Positions 41,301 to 50,724 of a stretch of 64,000 nucleotides of DNA are shown here, in pieces. The stretch's first letter is position 1, and each line of letters begins with the position of its first letter. Made by a program: the position numbers and the translations under genes. The notes beneath the pieces were generated by a model. The model saw nothing but the letters and a program-made list of their open reading frames with translations. It was not told where the DNA came from and did no database searches. The stretch is from DATGUP01 sp035301265 (GTDB taxonomy: Bacteria; Bacillota; Bacilli; Bacillales; Amphibacillaceae): positions 1-64,000 of the forward strand of contig DATGUP010000003.1 of the NCBI GenBank assembly GCA_035301265.1. Direction: 5' to 3'.

Positions 41301-42548
41301 ATGGCATATAATTTCAAATTGCCCGATATTGGCGAAGGTATTCATGAAGGTGAAATTGTTAAATGGTTTGTAAAAGAGGGCGATGACGTCCAAGAAGACG
41401 ATGTAGTTTGTGAAGTTCAAAACGACAAAGCGGTTGTTGAAATTCCTTCCCCTGTAGATGGAACCGTTGAAAAGATACACGTTCAAGAAGGCGAAGTAGC
41501 TGTTGTTGGTGATACGCTTATTACATTTGATGCTGAGGGCTACGAAGATGGTGACGATGAAGCCCAAGATGATGATCAGACAGAAGCAGAAGACTCCCAG
41601 GCAGAGCCTGAAGCAGCTAAAAAAGAAACAGCTGATCAGCCTGCAGAAGAGGATACCAAACGCGTTATCGCCATGCCGTCTGTACGTAAATACGCACGTG
41701 ATAACGATGTGAACATCCAAGAGGTTGTCGGTTCTGGTAAAAATGGTCGAATTTTAAAAGAAGATATTGATCGGTTCTTAAGCGGCGAACAGCAAGTGGA
41801 TACTCCTGAAGAAAAAGTTGACGAGCCAGCTGTTCCAGCCGGAGATTACCCAGAGACACGCGAGAAAATGTCAGGCATTCGTAAATCGATTGCCAAGGCT
41901 ATGGTTCAATCGAAGACTAATGCTCCACATGTTACATTGATGGATGAAGTGGATGTAACGGACCTTGTTGCACACCGTAAAAAATTCAAACCAGTGGCAG
42001 CCGAACAAAATATTAAACTGACATACTTGCCATATGTTGTTAAAGCACTTGTATCGGCCTCGAAAAAATATCCGATCCTGAATGCGTCGGTCGATGATGA
42101 GACAGATGAGATCATTTACAAGCATTATTACAACATCGGTATAGCGGCGGATACAGATAGAGGTTTGCTCGTTCCAGTTGTTAAAGATGCCGATCGGAAA
42201 TCGATCTTTGCGATTTCTAAAGAAATTGGAGAGTTGGCAGAAAAGGCTCGTAGTGGTAAACTAGCACCAAATGAAATGAAAGGAGCATCCAACACGATCA
42301 CGAATATCGGTTCGGCCGGCGGACAATGGTTCACACCGGTTCTGAACTATCCTGAAGCGGTCATCCTTGGCATCGGTCGGATTGCTGACAAACCGGTTGT
42401 TCGTGATGGCGAAGTTGTTGTGGCTCCTGTGCTTGCACTGTCGCTTAGCTTCGATCATCGCATCATCGATGGTGCAACAGCACAATTAGCCTTAAATCAG
42501 ATCAAACGACTGTTAAATGATCCGCAATTAATTATGATGGAGGCGTGA
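41301..42548 (+). CDS. pdhC: Pyruvate dehydrogenase E2, dihydrolipoyl acetyltransferase
   Basis: A 415-residue core enzyme. One lipoyl domain (lysine in VQNDKAVVEIP, residue about 43), an acidic Glu/Asp/Gln linker (about 80-125), the E1/E3-binding domain (MPSVRKYARDNDVNI) and the catalytic domain ending with the active-site DHRIIDG. A single lipoyl domain is normal for Bacillus. GGGAGG precedes the ATG. Confidence 0.95.
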   Translation: MAYNFKLPDIGEGIHEGEIVKWFVKEGDDVQEDDVVCEVQNDKAVVEIPSPVDGTVEKIHVQEGEVAVVGDTLITFDAEGYEDGDDEAQDDDQTEAEDSQAEPEAAKKETADQPAEEDTKRVIAMPSVRKYARDNDVNIQEVVGSGKNGRILKEDIDRFLSGEQQVDTPEEKVDEPAVPAGDYPETREKMSGIRKSIAKAMVQSKTNAPHVTLMDEVDVTDLVAHRKKFKPVAAEQNIKLTYLPYVVKALVSASKKYPILNASVDDETDEIIYKHYYNIGIAADTDRGLLVPVVKDADRKSIFAISKEIGELAEKARSGKLAPNEMKGASNTITNIGSAGGQWFTPVLNYPEAVILGIGRIADKPVVRDGEVVVAPVLALSLSFDHRIIDGATAQLALNQIKRLLNDPQLIMMEA

Positions 42549-42552
42549 CATT

Positions 42553-43959
42553 ATGGTAGTAGGAGATTTTCCGATTGAAACAGACACATTAGTCGTAGGT
42601 GCAGGTCCGGGTGGCTATGTCGCGGCCATCCGGGCTGCCCAAAAAGGCCAAAAAGTTACGATTGTTGAAAAAGGCAATCTCGGTGGCGTATGTTTGAATG
42701 TCGGTTGCATCCCATCAAAAGCATTGATTCGGGCTGGGCACATGAGTGAACAAGCGCGCGGAAATGAAGAATTAGGAATCAAAACTGAAAATGTGTCGAT
42801 CGATTTTTCAAAAGTGCAGGAATGGAAGGGCAGCGTTATTAAAAAGTTGACTTCGGGTGTCGAATCGCTTTTGAAAGGTAATAAAGTGGATATTATAAAA
42901 GGTGAAGTTTACTTTGTTGACAAGAACAAAGTCCGCGTAATGGATGAGAAACATTCGCAAACATATACATTCAACAACTGTATTATCGCTACCGGATCAA
43001 CACCTATCGAAATTCCTAACCTTAAATTCTCAGACCGCATCCTTGATTCAACTGGCGCTCTTAACTTAAAAGAAATTCCTGAAAAAATGGTTGTTGTCGG
43101 TGGCGGTTATATTGGAGTTGAACTCGGAAGCGCATACGCTAATTTTGGTACCGAGGTAACAATTTTAGAAGGAACAAAAGAAATTCTCGGTTCTTTTGAA
43201 AAACAAATGACACAACTCGTTAAAAAGCGTCTAAAACAAAAGGGTGTCAACATTGTTACTGAAGCGATGGCTAAAGGGGCCGAAGAACTAGACGATGGCG
43301 TTAAGGTCACGTACGAAGTAAATGGCAACGAAGAAACGATCGAGGCGGACTATGTACTTGTAACGGTCGGGCGCAAGCCGAATACGGAAGATATCGGCCT
43401 TGAGCAAGTCGGTATTGAAATGGATGATAAAGGCTTGATTAAAATTGATAAACAATGCCGTACAAACATCGACAACATATATGCGATCGGAGATGTTGTT
43501 GAAGGTCTACCGTTAGCCCACAAAGCATCCTATGAAGGAAAAGTTGCCGCAGAAGCTATCAGTGGGGAAAAATCCGAAATTGATTATATTGGTATTCCTT
43601 CGGTTGTCTTTTCTGATCCGGAATTGGCTTCTGTTGGCTATACCGAACAGGAAGCAAAGGATGCTGGCTACAAAGTAAAAGCAGCGAAATTCCCATTTGC
43701 AGCAAATGGTCGTGCTTTGTCGCTTAATGATACAGATGGATTCCTAAAATTAATCACACGTGAGGAAGACGGGCTTGTCATCGGCGGTCAAATTGCTGGA
43801 CCAAATGCCAGTGATATGATTGCTGAACTCGGTTTAGCTATTGAAGCCGGTATGACGGCAGAAGATATTGCTCTTACTATCCACGCTCACCCGACTCTCG
43901 GAGAAATGACGATGGAAGCAGCAGAAGCCGCCTTAGGTACACCGATTCATACTATGTAG
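42553..43959 (+). CDS. pdhD: Dihydrolipoyl dehydrogenase E3
   Basis: A 468-residue flavoprotein disulfide reductase. FAD motif GAGPGGYVAAIRAAQ, redox cysteines in GGVCLNVGCIPSKAL, NAD motif GGGYIGVELG and the C-terminal active-site HAHPTLGE. It is likely shared with other 2-oxoacid dehydrogenases. Last gene of the pdh operon, followed by a terminator. Confidence 0.95.
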   Translation: MVVGDFPIETDTLVVGAGPGGYVAAIRAAQKGQKVTIVEKGNLGGVCLNVGCIPSKALIRAGHMSEQARGNEELGIKTENVSIDFSKVQEWKGSVIKKLTSGVESLLKGNKVDIIKGEVYFVDKNKVRVMDEKHSQTYTFNNCIIATGSTPIEIPNLKFSDRILDSTGALNLKEIPEKMVVVGGGYIGVELGSAYANFGTEVTILEGTKEILGSFEKQMTQLVKKRLKQKGVNIVTEAMAKGAEELDDGVKVTYEVNGNEETIEADYVLVTVGRKPNTEDIGLEQVGIEMDDKGLIKIDKQCRTNIDNIYAIGDVVEGLPLAHKASYEGKVAAEAISGEKSEIDYIGIPSVVFSDPELASVGYTEQEAKDAGYKVKAAKFPFAANGRALSLNDTDGFLKLITREEDGLVIGGQIAGPNASDMIAELGLAIEAGMTAEDIALTIHAHPTLGEMTMEAAEAALGTPIHTM

Positions 43960-43994
43960 ATAGAAACCATATGAAGGATGGAATCAAAATGTTA

Positions 43995-44036
43995 GACGGA
44001 TTGGGTCAATTTTTTCAATGACTCAATCCGTCTTTT
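43995..44036 (+). terminator. Terminator of pdhABCD, CGGATTGG type
   Basis: GACGGATTGGGTCA (43995-44008) / TGACTCAATCCGTC (44019-44032), one G-U pair, followed by TTTTG. The stem core resembles those at 23404 and 57276. Confidence 0.85.
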
Positions 44037-44039
44037 GTT

Positions 44040-44419
44040 TTTCATACTACCATTAAAAGTAACATCCCTTGTTAGATCCCATTTTGAAATGCAAACAAAC
44101 GACAAACGAGTTTTTTACTCATATTTTTATTAAATAAATAGTGTCTTCAATAGCCACATGTTTTACCCATGATCATTTATAAAATCGTTCTGCCATGTGT
44201 ATTGTATGTAACGAGATGAAAATTGTTGAGTTTTTCTTTTTAATTTCGCTCGCATAGTTTCGGTTTCTCGTATCCATTCAGTACGAATTAATTCGCTTCG
44301 AGTAGGAGTGTTATATTCATCCAATGATTTAGGGAATGAAGTTTGTTAAATAGCGGCGTTAATCTTATGGATCCTTGGTCATTAAAAAGCAAGCATTTTC
44401 GCTTCATTTATATGAAAAA
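44040..44419. other. AT-rich intergenic region with a weak minus-strand frame
   Basis: No convincing gene. A minus-strand frame of about 60 codons (44163-44345) has protein-like text (RTEWIRETETMRAKLKRKTQ) but no ribosome binding site and only a TTG (44324) as a start. It may be a gene remnant. Otherwise I see nothing. Confidence 0.3.
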
Positions 44420-44447
44420 AGAGAGGGAGAAGGAAGACCTTCTCCCC
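44420..44447 (-). terminator. Terminator of opuD
   Basis: On the minus strand GGGAGAAGG / CCTTCTCCC with a 4-base loop, followed by TCTCTTTTTTC, six bases after the opuD stop. Confidence 0.85.
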
Positions 44448-44453
44448 GAGTTG

Positions 44454-45974
44454 TTATCTATATTTCTTTTTTAGTTCCAATTCTTTTGTTTCTGTCTTGA
44501 ATGCTTTGATTAGTGAAAAGATGATTAGGATCATGATTATCGCAAAGGGGAAAGCCGCAATAATCGATGCGGTCTGCAAGGCTTCCAGACCACCTTGCCA
44601 TAGTAATATTGCTGCCGCTCCAGATTGAATAAGACCCCATATAAATTTGATGAGATTAGGTGGATACAGGCTGCCACCAGTTGTTTGCATAGCCAGCACA
44701 AATGTTGCTGAGTCAGCTGAAGTAATAAAGAAGGTACAAATAAGCAAAATAGCAAGAATAGATAAAATCGTTCCTAATGGAATATGTTCAAGCATAGCAA
44801 ATAAGGCGATTTCTTCACCAACATCGTTAACGTATTGGAAAATATCGGTTCCTTGGAAATATTCGAGATTAATGGCTGATCCTCCAAAAACGGAAAACCA
44901 AAGCGCACCGAAGATCGTTGGGACTAAAAGGACGCCAAGCACAAATTCCCGCACTGTGCGTCCTCGCGAAACTCGAGCAATAAACGTGCCGACAAATGGA
45001 GCCCAGGCGATCCACCATGCCCAATAGAAAATGGTCCAGTTCTCTATCCATACGCTTTCCTCAAAAGGAGTCATTCGAAAACTCATCCCAGGCAAATTCT
45101 GAATATATCTACCAAACGTTGAAGTAAACAATTCCATAATAAAGTTTGTCGGGCCTAGAAAGAGAACAAATACCATAAGCATAACCGCTAGGAGAATATT
45201 AAGATTGCTCAAATATTTAATCCCTTTGTTCAACCCGGTCATTGCAGAAGTCATATATAATACTGTAACAATGAGAATAATGATCAATTGAATGAGTATA
45301 TTTTGGTCCCAACCGAACACATACGACAGACCGCCGCTGATTTGGATCGCGCCTAAGCCAAGCGATGTTGCGACACCAAAAATAGTTGCAAACACAACTA
45401 AAAAGTCTATAAATGTTCCCCATGGCCCTTTGACATTGTCGCCAAAGAGCGGCTCTAAAACCGCGCTGACAACAGCCGGAGATTCCTTGCGAAACTTGAA
45501 GTAAGCAAGCGCTAAAGCAAGCGTTGCATAAACGCCCCATGGATGCAATCCCCAATGGAAAAAGCTGTATTGCAGCGCAGTTTTTGCCGCGCCATTCGTT
45601 TCAGTATCTCCGTATGGGGGTTCATGGAAATGTGATATGGGCTCTGCGGCTCCCCAAAAAACAAGTCCGATTCCCATCCCGGCACTAAACAACATTGCAA
45701 ACCAGGTTATGTAGGAGTACTCAGGCTCATCTCCCGGTTTGCCAAGCTTGATTTTTCCATATTTGGAAAAAATTAAAAAGATGGAAAATGCAAGAAACGC
45801 TGTTGCGCTTAGTAAATAAAACCAACCAAATTTATCAACCAAAAATGACTGAATGCTCTCTGTTACATGATCAAGGTTACCGTTCGGCAGCACATTCCGA
45901 GGTATAAGACCCCAAACGATAAACAATGCAGCCACAACGGTGGCAATATAAAAGACTTTAGTCGCTTTTTTCAT
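44454..45974 (-). CDS. opuD: BCCT-family glycine betaine transporter (OpuD-like)
   Basis: A 506-residue sodium-coupled osmolyte carrier with 12 helices. Family text includes FSAGMGIGLVFWGAAEPISHF and the Trp-rich betaine site WTIFYWAWWIAWAPFVGTFIA, then RVSRGRTVREF. It imports glycine betaine or similar compounds under osmotic stress. ATG 45974 follows GAAAGGA; TTG 45980 is less likely. A hairpin-forming repeat lies just upstream (45998-46016). Confidence 0.92.
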   Translation of the reverse strand: MKKATKVFYIATVVAALFIVWGLIPRNVLPNGNLDHVTESIQSFLVDKFGWFYLLSATAFLAFSIFLIFSKYGKIKLGKPGDEPEYSYITWFAMLFSAGMGIGLVFWGAAEPISHFHEPPYGDTETNGAAKTALQYSFFHWGLHPWGVYATLALALAYFKFRKESPAVVSAVLEPLFGDNVKGPWGTFIDFLVVFATIFGVATSLGLGAIQISGGLSYVFGWDQNILIQLIIILIVTVLYMTSAMTGLNKGIKYLSNLNILLAVMLMVFVLFLGPTNFIMELFTSTFGRYIQNLPGMSFRMTPFEESVWIENWTIFYWAWWIAWAPFVGTFIARVSRGRTVREFVLGVLLVPTIFGALWFSVFGGSAINLEYFQGTDIFQYVNDVGEEIALFAMLEHIPLGTILSILAILLICTFFITSADSATFVLAMQTTGGSLYPPNLIKFIWGLIQSGAAAILLWQGGLEALQTASIIAAFPFAIIMILIIFSLIKAFKTETKELELKKKYR

Positions 45975-45997
45975 TACCAAAATCCTTTCGAATAAAG

Positions 45998-46016
45998 ATT
46001 CACCAGATCGGTGAAT
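45998..46016. promoter_or_regulatory. Inverted repeat in the opuD leader
   Basis: ATTCACC-AGATC-GGTGAAT, a perfect 7-bp inverted repeat about 10 bases upstream of the opuD ribosome binding site. Could be an operator or an mRNA hairpin. No known regulator recognised. Confidence 0.35.
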
Positions 46017-46243
46017 ATTTTTATTACACCGTCACAACTTAACATGTATCGATGTTTTTTGCAAATATTTACTAGGATCATTGTTTATTACTATTGCCGA
46101 AAACTTAACGATCATTCCTATCGTCTTCTGCATTTAACATTAATGGTTTATTTATGATAAGCGTACAAGATAAAATAATTAATGGTCATTAACGTATATT
46201 TTCAGATATAATGTGATTAAATGATTTTGAGGAGGGTTGGATA

Positions 46244-47047
46244 GTGAAAAAAAGCGTATGGTTATTGGTACTTGTTTTGATAGTCATGGCATCGTGTAAC
46301 GACGACAGTTCAAAACAAAGAGCTGAACAAGCGGATAATATGAATGCGAATAAACGTGAAATTGCCGAGGATGCACCGTCTTCAGAAGCAAAGGAACATA
46401 AAGGAACAAAAGATGTCCAGTACAAAGTGTCCAACTCATGGCATATTATTCCAATCGATGAAGAGGCGAATGAAAAGGTTGTACTTTTAACGATTGATGA
46501 TGCCCCAGATCGTTATGCGCTCGAAATGGCAAAAACTTTACACGAGTTAGAAGCCGGGGCGATATTTTTTGTCAATGGGATGTTTCTTGAAACGGAAGAG
46601 AAAAAGAAAATCTTAAAAGACATTCATGATATGGGTTTTTTAATAGGGAATCATACATACAGCCATGCGTTTTTACCTGATTTATCCAAAGAAGAACAAA
46701 AAGAAGAAATCGTTCGTGTTAATGATGTTGTTGAAGAAATTATCGGTGAACGTCCGGCATTTTTTCGAGCACCTAATGGGGCGAACACTGATTTTACAAA
46801 ACAAATCGCCGATGAAGAGGACATGGTTTTAATGAATTGGGTATACGGTTATGATTGGGAACCCGAATATCAGTCTCAAGAAGCACTTACTGAAATTATG
46901 TTGAATACGCCATTGTTAGAAAATGGAGCGAACTTGTTAATGCACGATCGAGAATGGACTGCAGAAGCGCTGGAAGACATTGTGAAAGGATTACGTGATA
47001 AAGGATTTGAGATTGTCGATCCAGCGTTGATTCAAACGAAGCAATAA
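46244..47047 (+). CDS. Polysaccharide deacetylase-family lipoprotein (NodB domain)
   Basis: A 267-residue predicted lipoprotein (lipobox VMASC, residue about 18) with a polar linker and a NodB domain. Catalytic motifs: TIDDAPD (motif 1, second Asp metal-binding), NHTYSHA (motif 2, H-x3-H), RAPNG (motif 3) and LLMHDRE (motif 5). It probably deacetylates a cell-wall polymer outside the membrane. GAGGAGGG precedes the GTG/ATG region; start at 46244 places a normal signal peptide. Confidence 0.85.
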   Translation: MKKSVWLLVLVLIVMASCNDDSSKQRAEQADNMNANKREIAEDAPSSEAKEHKGTKDVQYKVSNSWHIIPIDEEANEKVVLLTIDDAPDRYALEMAKTLHELEAGAIFFVNGMFLETEEKKKILKDIHDMGFLIGNHTYSHAFLPDLSKEEQKEEIVRVNDVVEEIIGERPAFFRAPNGANTDFTKQIADEEDMVLMNWVYGYDWEPEYQSQEALTEIMLNTPLLENGANLLMHDREWTAEALEDIVKGLRDKGFEIVDPALIQTKQ

Positions 47048-47134
47048 CATGATTGACGTAGGCGTAAAGACGATGAACGTCGAGCTGCTACATGATAAAA
47101 TGAGTGTATAATGATTTGGTTGGGGGCGATGTAT

Positions 47135-48100
47135 ATGAATTGGTCTACGCGTGTGACAGAACTGCTTGGTATCACCTATCCTATCGTACAAGGGGGTCTT
47201 GCCCATCTTGCATATGCGGATTTGGCTGCGGCTGTGTCCAATGCCGGCGGACTAGGTCAGGTAACAGCTATGAGTTTGGACAACCCAGATCAGCTAAAGA
47301 AAGAAATCCAGCGAGTGAGACAACTCACATCAAAACCATTTGGCGTCAATTTTGCTATCGGGCAGCATGGCCGTCCATATCAGGATATGGTAGAGGTTGC
47401 TATTTCTGAAAATGTACCCGTTATTTCGGTAACCGGTGGTAATCCAAAAGGCGTTCTAGACATGGTTAAACAGACATCAATCAAAACGCTTGTGCTTGTT
47501 GCCGCTAGACGACAGGCAAAAAAGGCGGAAGAACTCGGGGCAGATGCCGTCATGGTAGTCGGCCAAGAAGGTGGTGGGCATCTCGGACGCAGCGATACCG
47601 GCACTCTTGTCCTCACACCACAGGTGGTTGATCATGTGTCTATTCCAGTTATTGCATCCGGAGGCATTGTCGATGGTCGCAGCATGATGGCAGCGATGGC
47701 GCTCGGTGCAGAAGGTATTGAAATGGGCACCCGATTCATCGCTACAAAAGAATGTCGCCATGCTCACCCGCACTATAAGCAAGCATTGATTGAAGCGGAT
47801 GAAAATGCAACGGTTATTATTAAGCGTTCACTTGGAACGCCGGCGCGGGCGCTCAAAAATAGATGGACAGACGCTATTCTCGAACTGGAAGAGAAACAGG
47901 CAGGTTATGAAACACTAAAAGACTATATAAGCGGTGAGGCGAATAAACGTTATATTCATGAAGGAAAAGCGGAAGAAGGATTTGGCTGGTCTGGTCAAGG
48001 TGCAGCGCGCATCCACCATATTCCATCGGTTAAGGAGCTTATCGATTCAATTATTGAAGAGGGCGAACAAATCAGGAAGCAATGGAATATAACGAGGTGA
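47135..48100 (+). CDS. Nitronate monooxygenase / FabK-like enoyl reductase family protein
   Basis: A 321-residue FMN TIM-barrel protein of the NPD/FabK group. Motifs: YPIVQGGLAHLAYADLAAAVSNAGGLG at the N-terminus, the GQEGGGHLGR flavin loop and IASGGIVDGRSMMAAMALGAEG phosphate-binding turn. Members are either nitronate monooxygenases or FabK-type enoyl reductases; the motif GQEGGGH suits both. ATG 47135 lies after GGGGGCG; the frame opens at 47111. It overlaps nothing and yktA starts 6 bases later. Confidence 0.82.
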   Translation: MNWSTRVTELLGITYPIVQGGLAHLAYADLAAAVSNAGGLGQVTAMSLDNPDQLKKEIQRVRQLTSKPFGVNFAIGQHGRPYQDMVEVAISENVPVISVTGGNPKGVLDMVKQTSIKTLVLVAARRQAKKAEELGADAVMVVGQEGGGHLGRSDTGTLVLTPQVVDHVSIPVIASGGIVDGRSMMAAMALGAEGIEMGTRFIATKECRHAHPHYKQALIEADENATVIIKRSLGTPARALKNRWTDAILELEEKQAGYETLKDYISGEANKRYIHEGKAEEGFGWSGQGAARIHHIPSVKELIDSIIEEGEQIRKQWNITR

Positions 48101-48106
48101 AAACGG

Positions 48107-48388
48107 ATGAACTATCATTATCCACTCGATGAAAGCTGGACGAAACAGGAAGTGATTGCTGTTGTTCATTTTTTCACGCTTGTAGAAAAAGCTTATGAAC
48201 ATCGTGTGCGGCGCCGAGAATTACTGGATGCTTACAATATCTTCAAACAAATCGTTCCTTCTAAAAGCGAAGAAAAAAAGTTCTTTGCCGAGTTTCAGAA
48301 AGCTTCTGGCTATTCGAGTTATGCCGTTGTTAAACAAGCGCGTAACGAACAAAGGGATGTCATAAAGATGTCGAACGCCAAACCATAA
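48107..48388 (+). CDS. yktA: UPF0223 family protein YktA
   Basis: A 93-residue soluble helical protein. MNYHYPLDESWTKQEVIAVV, LLDAYNIFKQIVPSKSEEKKF and GYSSYAVVKQAR are family signatures. Function unknown. Starts 6 bases after the FabK-like gene, GAGGTGAAAACGG upstream, so probably cotranscribed. Confidence 0.88.
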   Translation: MNYHYPLDESWTKQEVIAVVHFFTLVEKAYEHRVRRRELLDAYNIFKQIVPSKSEEKKFFAEFQKASGYSSYAVVKQARNEQRDVIKMSNAKP

Positions 48389-48608
48389 AATCATAAGGAT
48401 GCCAACCGTATCGGTTGTTAATACAGCAAAACGGTTTCAACATTGCGATCAACACTTTATGCCAGCCATCACAACATTCGAAGCTACCGTCATAGACCAA
48501 TCTTTTTAGAAGTTTGTTAAAAAATGAGGAAGGTAATCGATTTGTGAGGTAGAACGCTTTGGTTTAAATCGCATATACATATTAAAAGCCTTCCGAAGGG
48601 GTGTAATC

Positions 48609-48803
48609 ATGGTGCGATACGTTATGGAGGCGATGAGGAAACAGGAGTTAAAAGAAAATCTCCCTGTCATCCGAATGGAGATCGACTATGAATTGGCTAC
48701 ACTATATGATGCTATGCAAACATGGGATACAGTGCAGATGATAAAGTCGAAACAACGTCTCAAACAGCTGCGGCACCAATGGCTTGAAGCACAAAAGGAC
48801 TAA
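48609..48803 (+). CDS. Small conserved-looking protein of unknown function
   Basis: A 64-residue, highly charged helical protein (KQELKENLPVIRMEIDYELATLYDAM...). GAAGGGG lies 7 bases before the ATG and a good terminator follows, so it is probably real. It sits between yktA and suhB, where B. subtilis carries small ykz genes; I cannot confirm a match. No cysteines and no membrane helix. Confidence 0.6.
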   Translation: MVRYVMEAMRKQELKENLPVIRMEIDYELATLYDAMQTWDTVQMIKSKQRLKQLRHQWLEAQKD

Positions 48804-48813
48804 ATCTCTCTGA

Positions 48814-48837
48814 TGAGGCCTCGATCCCGAGGTCTTT
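48814..48837 (+). terminator. Terminator after 64-residue protein gene
   Basis: GGCCTCG / CGAGGTC (one G-U pair) with a 4-base loop, followed by TTTTTC. About 11 bases after the stop. Confidence 0.8.
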
Positions 48838-48920
48838 TTCTTTGTTGTAAATTGAAATCCATGACGACTAACATCCGTTTTGATAGGATGGAGATAGATC
48901 TAGAAAATGGAGGCAGATTA

Positions 48921-49730
48921 ATGACGCACGAAGACTTTGAGCATGTGTACGAATATGCTAAACAATGGGTGCTCGAAGCGGGCGCTCTTATACGCGATAA
49001 AATAGATACCCCGATGACAATAAACACTAAATCCAATCCGAAAGATCTTGTCACAACAATGGATAAAGAAACGGAACGCTTTTTCGTCCAGCGTATTAAG
49101 GAGCAATTTCCCGATCATCTTCTGTTAACGGAAGAGGGCTACGGCGATGATATTGTATCCATGGATGGGACCGTCTGGATTATTGACCCGATTGATGGCA
49201 CAATGAATTTTGTCCACCAAAAAAGCAATTTTGCTATATCCGTTGCCATCTACCATAATGGTATCGGCCAGATCGGCTTAATTTACAATGTGATGGATGA
49301 CATTTTGTATAGTGCGAGAAAAAATAGCGGCGCTTTTAAAAATGATACGAAACTGGCAAAATTAAAAAATGATGTTACGCTTGAGCAATCATTATTGGGA
49401 TTGAATCATTACTGGTTATGTGCAAATCATTTAGTCGATGAAAGAGTTATGCAAGATTTAGTACGCACAGTCCGGGGTGTGCGAACGTATGGTTCAGCAG
49501 CACTGGAATTTGCCTATGTGGCTGAGGGTATTATCGACGGATATTTAACAATGAACTTGTCGCCGTGGGATATCGCGGCCGGTGTTGTCCTTGTAAATGA
49601 AGTTGGCGGTATCACGACAACAATCACCGGTGATTCACTCGATATGTTAAAGAAAAACTCCATTGTAGCTTGTAATTCATGTATTCATCCGAAATTAATC
49701 GATGATTTTTTGAAAAAAGGTCAAAAATGA
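48921..49730 (+). CDS. suhB: Inositol monophosphatase family protein (SuhB/YktC)
   Basis: A 269-residue Mg-dependent sugar phosphatase. Metal motifs: LLTEEGYG, WIIDPIDGTMNFVH and the C-terminal LSPWDIAAGVVLVNEVGG. ATG 48921 has GGAGG; the longer frame to 48813 crosses the preceding terminator. Role in Bacillus: inositol-1-phosphatase or related phosphatase. Confidence 0.92.
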   Translation: MTHEDFEHVYEYAKQWVLEAGALIRDKIDTPMTINTKSNPKDLVTTMDKETERFFVQRIKEQFPDHLLLTEEGYGDDIVSMDGTVWIIDPIDGTMNFVHQKSNFAISVAIYHNGIGQIGLIYNVMDDILYSARKNSGAFKNDTKLAKLKNDVTLEQSLLGLNHYWLCANHLVDERVMQDLVRTVRGVRTYGSAALEFAYVAEGIIDGYLTMNLSPWDIAAGVVLVNEVGGITTTITGDSLDMLKKNSIVACNSCIHPKLIDDFLKKGQK

Positions 49731-49775
49731 GGTTGTCCGGGGAATCCCCTGTTGACAACCTCATTGCCTTTTTTG
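49728..49775. terminator. Bidirectional terminator suhB / ylaF
   Basis: TGAGGTTGTC (49728-49737) / GACAACCTCA (49754-49763), then TTGCCTTTTTTG. The stem includes the suhB stop and overlaps the end of ylaF on the minus strand. Confidence 0.85.
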
Positions 49776-49931
49776 CTTGAGGGATAAACCAAGCCCCATA
49801 AATGAAAAACCTAACAACGCCAGTAAAAATATAAGCCATACATTGCGCCATGCTATGGCAACACCGACGCCGAAAAACAGCAAAATAATAAGCGTTGCCA
49901 ATAGCAGAAACGGAAAATGAATCTTTTTCAC
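49761..49931 (-). CDS. ylaF: YlaF family small membrane protein (DUF5325)
   Basis: A 56-residue membrane protein, two helices joined by the conserved segment AIAWRNVWLIFLALLGFS, ending in a basic tail. It matches YlaF of Bacillus in sequence and in its place beside suhB and ylaH. GTG 49931 has AGAGGTG at the right distance. In B. subtilis typA follows; here it does not. Confidence 0.75.
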   Translation of the reverse strand: MKKIHFPFLLLATLIILLFFGVGVAIAWRNVWLIFLLALLGFSFMGLGLSLKQKRQ

Positions 49932-50051
49932 AATGGACACCTCTAAACAGTATAGTTCAAAACTTCCCTCCTATGCTTCTCCAGTCTGTGCTGGCAAGAT
50001 GCGGGGAAATTTAGTATAGTAGAGTTGAATGGATTCGGGTGGAGGATAGAA

Positions 50052-50360
50052 ATGGAAAACAACTTAAGTCCGATTTTGGATTTTATCATTAACCATTATG
50101 GAACGGACAATATTTTCTGGATTTTTTACATACTTAATTTAATCTTTGCAGCTATTGCTTTTAAACTAGGATTCGCTCGCAAACTGCCCATTTTAAAGAC
50201 GTTTATCGTTTATATTTTGCTTGCGCTTGGAACATTTATTATTACGATATTCAGTACGCTAATGCCCATGCCGATGACGGAGAGTTTAATTATCATCAGT
50301 TTAGTTCTTGCAATCTACCGTTTTCGCCTCCATTTGCAGCGGAAGCGAAACGATGCATGA
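50052..50360 (+). CDS. ylaH: YlaH-like membrane protein
   Basis: A 102-residue membrane protein with three helices, conserved text FIINHYGTDNIFWIFYILNL, FKLGFARKLPILKTFIVY and LPIMPMTES-like PMPMTESLIIISLVLAIYR. ATG 50052 has GTGGAGGAT upstream; the frame opens at 50025. YlaH is conserved in Bacillus with unknown function. Confidence 0.8.
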   Translation: MENNLSPILDFIINHYGTDNIFWIFYILNLIFAAIAFKLGFARKLPILKTFIVYILLALGTFIITIFSTLMPMPMTESLIIISLVLAIYRFRLHLQRKRNDA

Positions 50361-50370
50361 TTTATACTTG

Positions 50371-50571
50371 TTATATTAATTCTTTATTCTTTTTCGTGCG
50401 GAATAATTGAAATTTTCCGGTGGCATGGCGTTTGTATGTGTTTTTTGCTATTCGCTCATGGCAACTTTGGCATAAATACATGCGGGTTCGCCGATTCCTT
50501 AGCTGTTTGGCTTGCCAGGAATCGTCAGCGAGAGATTCGACCGTATCACATAGGACACATTTGACTTTCAT
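50371..50571 (-). CDS. ylaI: YlaI family zinc-ribbon-like protein (DUF2197)
   Basis: A 66-residue basic protein with two CxxC knuckles (CVLC and CQSC) spaced for one zinc ion, and the conserved QAKQLRNRRTRMYLC. ATG 50571 follows AAGAGGTG; GTG 50580 overlaps that site. It lies convergent to ylaH, with 10 bases between the stops. Confidence 0.85.
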   Translation of the reverse strand: MKVKCVLCDTVESLADDSWQAKQLRNRRTRMYLCQSCHERIAKNTYKRHATGKFQLFRTKKNKELI

Positions 50572-50676
50572 CTTCTTCACCTCTTGCCAGTTGTTTTGGC
50601 ATTGATGGTTGGAATGTCTCTAAGTTTAATCTTAACATAGGCGTACGTTTGTGAAAATCATTAAATGGTTATTGCT

Positions 50677-50721
50677 CGCTATTAAAGGTGTTTTAAGTTA
50701 CAAAAAACACCTTTAATAGCG
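50677..50721. terminator. Terminator of ylaJ
   Basis: An 18-bp perfect inverted repeat CGCTATTAAAGGTGTTTT / its complement, 9-base loop, three bases after the ylaJ stop on the minus strand. Unusually long. Confidence 0.85.
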
Positions 50722-50724
50722 ATT

